Source of the DNA: Ceratotherium simum simum
Taxonomy: Eukaryota; Chordata; Mammalia; Perissodactyla; Rhinocerotidae
Length of the DNA: 64,000 nt
Direction: 5' to 3'
Assembly (NCBI RefSeq): GCF_000283155.1
Contig: NW_004454166.1
Location: 17,090,012 to 17,154,011 of the forward strand
Shown here piece after piece: positions 24,000-64,000 of this stretch. The notes under the pieces were generated by a model. The model searched no databases and was not told where the DNA came from. It saw nothing but the letters and a program-made list of their open reading frames with translations. The stretch's first letter is position 1. The number at the start of each line of letters is the position of its first letter. The position numbers and the translations under genes were made by a program.

Positions 24000-24660
24000 G
24001 AACGCGGGCTCACCGTGGGCGTGCGGAGTGCGGAGAGGATCCACGCGCCGTCCAGCCGCCTGCGGCTTCCCCAGCACCACGCTGGGCCTCCCTCCTGGCA
24101 GCCATGGGTGCTCTGCCCCCTGCAGGAAGCAGCGCACAGCTATGCGGCTCCTTTTTCTTTCTTGCTTGGCTGCACATTCCCCCCACCCCACCCCTTTGGC
24201 TTGGGACTTTTCCTAAAGTTTGCTGAAACCAGACACCTTGCTCCACCGAGCCCGCGTGCAGCCACGGTTTAAAAGGCCGCCTTCAGCGCCCCCTCCCCGC
24301 CCCCAGCGGAGACTTCAAAAGGCCCGGCGGGCGCCGCGGGCCCAGCACCTATGAGCCGCCCCCCGCGCCCGGAGCCCGCGTCGGAGTCCGAGGACGCAGA
24401 GCGGCCGAAGTTCGAGCGCAGGCGGATCCGGCCGGCGGCGCAGCCCCGCGCGCCCATGCCCCTCCCGGCGCCCCTGCGCTCCGAGCGCCCGCGCCCAGTT
24501 TAGGGAAGGGGACCCCGCACCCCCGCCCCCGCGCCCGCGCCCGGGGCTGCGGGGACCCATGAATACAAATGCCGTTAGGCGCCCGAGGAAGGACCGACCG
24601 TCCAGCCTCGCATCTAGGGACCCAGTAAGTGCCCCGGGGCTCCTGGGGCGCTGGGGGTAG
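24000..24660 (+). promoter_or_regulatory. Upstream GC/CpG-rich block with TATA-like box and donor-like site
   Basis: A second CpG-dense block lies 1.7-2.3 kb upstream of the COL27A1 start. It contains TTTAAAAGG at 24268-24276, a plausible TATA variant in GC-rich surroundings, and a donor-like CCCA|GTAAGT with the exon side ending at 24624. Between them are CpG-dense bases and a 50-codon ORF. It could be an alternative COL27A1 first exon, the promoter of a noncoding transcript, or simply an extended CpG island. No transcript evidence is available here. Confidence 0.45.
24351..24503 (+). other. Candidate small ORF (50 codons) in the upstream CpG block
   Basis: ATG at 24351 to TAG at 24501-24503. 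It starts MSRPPRPEPASESEDAERPK, then an Arg-rich segment, and ends in a Pro/Arg-rich tail. The context ACCTATGA is weak-moderate. GC-rich DNA produces such ORFs by chance because stop codons are rare, and I recognise no homologue. It is listed because it follows a TATA-like box by about 80 bases and precedes a donor-like site. A coding role is unproven. Confidence 0.2.
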
Positions 24661-25100
24661 CGGTGTGTGTGCGTAAAGGTGCGCGGGTATGGGAAGGAGA
24701 CTAGATGTGCGTGGAGTGAGTGCGTTTGTGCACGCGTGCGATGGGCACTAGCGGAGAGCTGTGTGCAAGTGGGGGGTGCGCGCGTGTGTGCACTTGGGGT
24801 GTGTGTGGGGGGTTTGTGTGCACGTGAAGGTGTGTGAGAGGTATGCGCGCTGGTGTGTACGTTGCGAGAGATCTGGCTAGGCTAGGCTAGTGTGCATTTG
24901 TGTGCGTGTAAGCAGTAGTGTGCATGCGTCTGCGTATGTGGAGTCTGGGTGTGCGCCCGAGCCCATATACCCCGGGATGTGTTTATGTGAGCCCAGGAGG
25001 AGTACGTGGTTGTGCTTGCGTGTGAATGAGTGTGAGCGTGTGTCTGAGTTTTGGGTAAGTGTGGATGTGTGTGGGAGTGTGTGTGCGCACCAGTGAACAA
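24661..25100. repeat. GTGTG-rich stretch between the two CpG blocks
   Basis: Degenerate TG/GTGCG-rich DNA over about 440 bp (many GTGTGTGTGC, GTGCGCG). Purine-pyrimidine alternation is high and Z-DNA-prone. ORFs here are repeat artefacts. Confidence 0.6.
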
Positions 25101-25386
25101 GTCGTGGAGGTGGAGGCGGAGGGGGTTCTAATGCGCGGGCTGGGACTGGGTGGTGGGTGTGCGAATTTGCCTGGTGTTTGCGGCCGTGTCAGGGTGTGCG
25201 GCTCTGCGCTCCAGCGTAGGGTCTGAGGGAGTCTTTGGTCGACTCTGGGGGGTAGAGGGAAGGTCAATCTCCCATTTCTTACCAAACGGAGAGGGAAGAG
25301 AGAGGAGGGTGACCAACATTTAACAAGCCCACCCACTACGTGCCCAGGAAAGTCTGTGCTCCGCGGCGCTCCTGGGAGGAAAATGG

Positions 25387-25409
25387 GTGTGTGTGTGTGT
25401 GTGTGTGTG
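25387..25409. repeat. GT dinucleotide microsatellite
   Basis: Eleven and a half uninterrupted GT units, likely length-variable. Confidence 0.9.
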
Positions 25410-26099
25410 CATGTGTGGTAGGACAGTGGTTGTCGTTGTCGTGGAAGTCTGGACACTGCGTCCTGGTCCCAGATCTCTCCTTGGAACTCCGGCTTCCTTT
25501 CAGCAGTAGTCTGTCCCCTTTCTCCCTCGATCTCCACCCCCCAACTCGGGGACGCGCAGTCTCACAGCCAGAAGTGCGGAATCTCCGAACTGTGCTGGTC
25601 CAGCTGTGCAGCCTTGGCCAACTCTTTGCTCTCTGTGAATTTCAGTTTCCCCATCTTTACGGGGGGTGGAGTTGGGGGAAGTGGGGGTGTCTCGGCGGGG
25701 CCGTCGTGGGCCGGCGGGGGCTGAGTCCCCGGCTGCGGCCGGCAGGGGGCAGCAAGGGGCAGCAGAGGGCGGCCCGGCGCGGGGAGGAGAGAAGGTGGAG
25801 AGCCACCGCGGGCCGAGACTTTAAATCGCCTTCATTTCCCCCAAATCCTTCCTTTTCCTCTCCTCCCCCAGGCCGGCGGGGAGGCAGCTTCCACCGCCCT
25901 CCGCGCGCCCTCGCCCGGCCTTGCTCTGCCTCCGGGGACCGCCAGCAGCCCGCCTCCAAAAGTTTGATCATTTTTTTTTTTTCCTGCTTCTTCTTCCTTT
26001 TCGGTGGAAGCAGAAAAAGAGCGAGGCAGGGGCGAGCGCGGCGCCGGGACTCCTGGGACCATGGGCCTGGCGCGGGCGCCCGCGGGGCCCCGGCCGCGC

Positions 26100-26263
26100 N
26101 NNNNNNNNNNNNNNNNNNNNNNNNNNNNNNNNNNNNNNNNNNNNNNNNNNNNNNNNNNNNNNNNNNNNNNNNNNNNNNNNNNNNNNNNNNNNNNNNNNNN
26201 NNNNNNNNNNNNNNNNNNNNNNNNNNNNNNNNNNNNNNNNNNNNNNNNNNNNNNNNNNNNNNN
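26100..26263. other. Assembly gap (164 N) in the COL27A1 5' leader
   Basis: Undetermined bases interrupt an extremely GC-rich region (flanked by GGGGCCCCGGCCGCGC and GGGCTGGCGGCC). This is typical of sequencing dropout in a CpG island. The coding start at 26334 is not affected. ORFs that cross the gap are not reliable. Confidence 0.99.
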
Positions 26264-26315
26264 GGGCTGGCGGCCCCATGGGGCGCGCCCACACTTGCCC
26301 CCGGGGCTCGGGAGC

Positions 26316-26324
26316 ATGAAGTAG
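26316..26324 (+). promoter_or_regulatory. Two-codon upstream ORF (ATG AAG TAG) before the COL27A1 start
   Basis: Reads ATGAAGTAG at 26316-26324, in the same frame as the main ATG, with nine bases between its stop and the start at 26334. Its context (GGAGCATGA) is weak compared with the main ATG (GCCATGG). If the mRNA includes it, leaky scanning or poor reinitiation would affect collagen synthesis. It is real as sequence; its function is inference. Confidence 0.5.
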
Positions 26325-26333
26325 GGGCCCGCC

Positions 26334-61137
<34,804 letters not shown>

Positions 61138-61969
61138 GTACACCTCGGTTGTGATGCTTTGCCTTGCCCAGTGGGCTTCCTAGCAAGCAAAGTCTTCAGG
61201 CAGGAGTGCTTTGTGCCGCCTGCCCGCCCGCCCGCCGCTCCCCGGCCCAGCCCCGCTCCGTCGGGCACCGGGAGCATTGGTGGGAGGTGTGAGAGGTTTC
61301 TGAGGGTCTGCTTGCCTGGGGGCGGGCAGCTCCTTGGCTTGGAGTAGGTTCCCCTGCATCACGGTTAAGGAGGCGTGACAAGAAGTGGCCCTGGTGTGCT
61401 GTCCTTCCTCTGGGGGCCCAGCTGCTCCTGGGGAGGCCGTCCTGGGGATTTTGTGGTGCTGGAAGGAGCACTGTCAGAGCCAGGGGGGCCTCGAATTGGC
61501 CCGGCTCCATCTCCCACTGGCTGAGCGGCCTTGGGCCTGTGCGTCCCCTCTCTAAACCTCAGCCTCCTCCTACCTGGGGTGGAGACAGGAACCCCGCTCC
61601 TTGACCCCCCGCGGCCTGGGGCTGTAAGCCTGGAGCAAGGCCTGCAGCAGAGAGGTTGAGAGAGTGGGCTCTGGGCTCAGCTGGACCTGTATTCTGCTCT
61701 CCGCTCCGCCGTTTCCTAGCTGTGTGACCTTGGGCAAGACAACGACCTCTCTGAGTGTAATATTCGTTCTCCCAGGTACACGGCAGGGGAAGGGGAGTGT
61801 GCCATCAAGGCAATACATCCTCTGCACATTCTGAGCTGCTGTCATGCCGCCCCCAACCCCGTCCCCGCTTCACTGTGCTGGGGGAGTGACTTCTCTAAAC
61901 GCAAGTCTGCTGTCTCCCTAGATGCTGGGTCTCTGGCTCACAGTGCTCCTGATCCCTCTCCAGCTTCCC

Positions 61970-62215
61970 AGCCAGAGTCCCATCCTTCAGATTCAACTCT
62001 GGTTGTGCCTACTTCAGGAAGCCCTCCTAGAACCCCAGCCTTCAGGCCAGGAGCCTCCACTCTGCTCAGGGACCCTTAGCCCTTCTTAGCTTCGTTGTTT
62101 TGGGCCCCGAGGGTAGCCTTATCAATCAAGGCGTGCAAATCTGGTTTGTCGCTGTCCCTACTGGGCCTAGCCCAGGGCCTGTGCATAGTAGGTGTTCAGG
62201 AAACAGGCGAGGACA
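61970..62215 (+). repeat. L2 LINE fragment in intron 7
   Basis: CTTCAGGAAGCCCTCCTAG and GGCCTGTGCATAGTAGGTG match the L2 3' region. Confidence 0.6.
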
Positions 62216-63680
62216 GTGCAGGCCAAGGGGCACTGCTTTTTGCGGGAAAATCCCCCATCACTGATGGGTTTTCCAGTAGATATTTCGGGCTAGGGCCATG
62301 TCTTAAGCTTCCACCCTGGCTCCCAGCTGTGACCACAGCTGCCCTCTCTCTGGGCCATCTGGTTCTCATCTGGACAGCCGTGTGTCTCCTGGCTCCATCC
62401 TGTCCTTGCTCCGAGGGTCTCTGTGGCACAGGGGGACTTGGAGCATCACGTCCCCCCATCCCCTTCTCCTCCACCATCCATGGCAAGAACAGGCCACACC
62501 GCAAATCTGAAGAGGCCAGACCCAGACAGGAGTCCATGGCTGTCTGTGAGCTGGGGAAACGTGGTATTTTCTGGCTCAGAGAACACAGAAGGACTCCCTC
62601 TCCCCACTCGCTTCCCCTCTGGGCTCCAGCACTTTCTGACAGATGAGGTGTGAGTGGAAAAGTCTCCTTCCAGTCCTGGCTCATAAAGCAGCCGGTGGTG
62701 GTCTTGCTCTGCATGGGGGCAGGAGTCTAGCAGAGGTGGCAGGAGATGGAAAAACAGCCCGGACCGGCTCCTGCCTGGGGCTCCAGGGCTGTCTGCTCTT
62801 AGCAGATGTCCAGGGAGGCCAAGAGGCCCCAACCAGGATGAACCAGCTCACCTGAGCAGGGAGAGGCATCTTTTCTAAATTAAGGAAGAGGCTGTGTGTG
62901 GTAGGAGAACTATTTGGCAAAGCCCTTTATACAGAGTCTCTCAGGCCCTGGCCGAGGCAAACACGGAGGGGTTGGTCTGTGGCAGGCCCGTGTCACTCGC
63001 TCACAGAGGGTGGTGGGCAGAGCATGGGGGAGCTCAAGTCCCAAGGCAGGGCCCCCTGACCAGGGTGGGGGTCAGGGAGGATGACTGAGGGGGTGGGCAG
63101 CCATGGCTGGGATCATCACTGTTTGTAAGCAGTCTCTCCTCCCACAAGCGTCTTTGGTGACAACAGTGGCCACTTTGCCCTGATCCTGTTGGGTGGCTCT
63201 TCTGCATCATCTTATGTGGGGGGCCTTGGAGGAAAAGGAACATCAGTGGGTGAGAGGTGAGGTCAGCGTCCTCTTTGCTCACCAGCCCGTTGAATTTTGG
63301 TGTCACCTCAGAGTGACACCAATAATCCTATTCGTTCATTTATTCGACAGAATTGACTGCATGCCTATGGGGTGCCAGCCACTGAGCTGAGTAAATAGGC
63401 AAAAATCCCTGTCCCCCAGAGCTTGCGTTCTCGTGGGGGGAGAGAGACAGTGGAAGCAGTACAAATATAAGGTATGTGAGAAGACGAAAGGGCTGTGGAG
63501 AAAAGTAGGCAGCAGAAAACGGGTTTGGGTTGGAAGGGTTCCTATATTAACCAGTGTGGCAAATTAGAGGTGGCACAAAGGGTACTGTCCCTCGTCACAT
63601 TGTTCACTCACAACACCCTCCAAGAGTCAGGCAGTATGATGCCCATTGTACAGCTGAGAAAACCGGGGCCCAGATAAGTC

Positions 63681-63702
63681 TCATTCATTCATTCATTCAT
63701 TC
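63681..63702. repeat. ATTC tetranucleotide run in intron 7
   Basis: About five uninterrupted ATTC units after a MIR/L2 remnant. Confidence 0.85.
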
Positions 63703-64000
63703 GTTCCCTCTTCCAGTCATCCCGCAAGTGTGACCCTATATACCAGGCCCTGTGCTGATACTGATGTTAAATGCAAATGAGATCATCCAGGGCCTCGTGG
63801 AGAGCGAAGTCTGTGGCAGTGGTTCCCAGCCCCACTGGGCGTTAGAACCAGCTGGGGAGCTGGGGACGAGGACTCGGGTTCACTTGGTCTGCGTGGGACC
63901 CAGGCACAAGATTCTCATGTGCAGCCAAGACTGAGCCGCTGGTTTAATGGAAATACCTTCCAGGGTCACTAAGCGTCGGAGCTGGGATTTGAACCCGTAT

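Larger units (their letters stand above)
61138..64000 (+). other. COL27A1 intron 7, partial (runs past the window)
   Basis: Contains a GC-rich CCCG-type stretch (61217-61262), a MIR fragment (61650-61770, +), an L2 fragment (61970-62215, +), an L2-type stretch (63325-63480), a MIR remnant (63585-63675, -), an ATTC microsatellite (63681-63702) and the beginning of another MIR-like fragment at the right edge. No next collagen exon is found. Confidence 0.85.

Noticed and set aside
61138..64000. MIR455 microRNA, known from a COL27A1 intron
   Set aside because: I did not find the mature sequence here, and it is expected in a later intron, beyond the window.

Overview
The window is mammalian genomic DNA. 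It carries the 5' portion of one protein-coding gene, COL27A1 (collagen alpha-1(XXVII) chain, a fibril-forming collagen), on the + strand. I identify the gene from the deduced protein: a signal peptide, a laminin-G/thrombospondin-N-like (LamG/TSPN) domain, a long Pro/Ser/Thr/Lys-rich linker, and the start of a Gly-X-Y triple helix. All of these match the known COL27A1 N-terminus closely. Seven coding exons are visible: 26334-26401, 32751-32821, 36073-37805, 45684-45737, 49780-49833, 59519-59572 and 61084-61137. All seven are bounded by GT-AG introns and stay in one open frame of 696 codons. Exon 3 is 1,733 bp and the four collagen exons are each exactly 54 bp, the classic fibrillar-collagen exon unit. 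The gene runs off the right edge; the C-propeptide and most of the helix lie outside.

Layout. Positions 1 to about 23.9 kb are intergenic, with no exon I can support. They hold a 73-74 bp minisatellite at the left edge, minus-strand L1 fragments (1.6-2.3 kb and 8.3-8.8 kb), a 600 bp GAT-type array (6.05-6.66 kb), a 450 bp TGTGTGTGAC-type array (7.2-7.67 kb), a short DNA transposon with terminal inverted repeats, and many MIR/L2 remnants. Positions 24.0-24.65 kb are a GC/CpG-rich block with a TATA-like box and a donor-like site, a candidate upstream or alternative first exon. Positions 25.7-26.75 kb are the CpG-rich promoter/exon 1 region, interrupted by 164 undetermined bases (26100-26263). 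From 26.3 kb to the end the window is COL27A1 exons and large introns (6.3, 3.3, 7.9, 4.0, 9.7, 1.5 and at least 2.9 kb), full of MIR and L2 fragments plus one old L1 (54.65-56.04 kb).

Organism. Mammal-wide repeats (MIR, L2) and L1 establish a therian mammal. I see no primate Alu, rodent B1/B2, ruminant or whale SINE, equid ERE or carnivore tRNA-Lys SINE. The L1 fragments look like those of laurasiatherian genomes. A non-primate, non-rodent placental mammal, probably laurasiatherian, is my inference; the species cannot be fixed from this alone.

Most interesting points: the possible upstream first exon at 24.3-24.6 kb with a 50-codon ORF; a two-codon uORF nine bases before the COL27A1 start; a perfect inverted pair of SOX-type CTTTGTC/GACAAAG motifs just inside intron 2 (the gene is reported to be SOX9-responsive); a roughly 200 bp sequence present in both intron 3 and intron 5; the conserved Gly-X-Y imperfection in exon 6; and two pairs of unnamed interspersed repeats.
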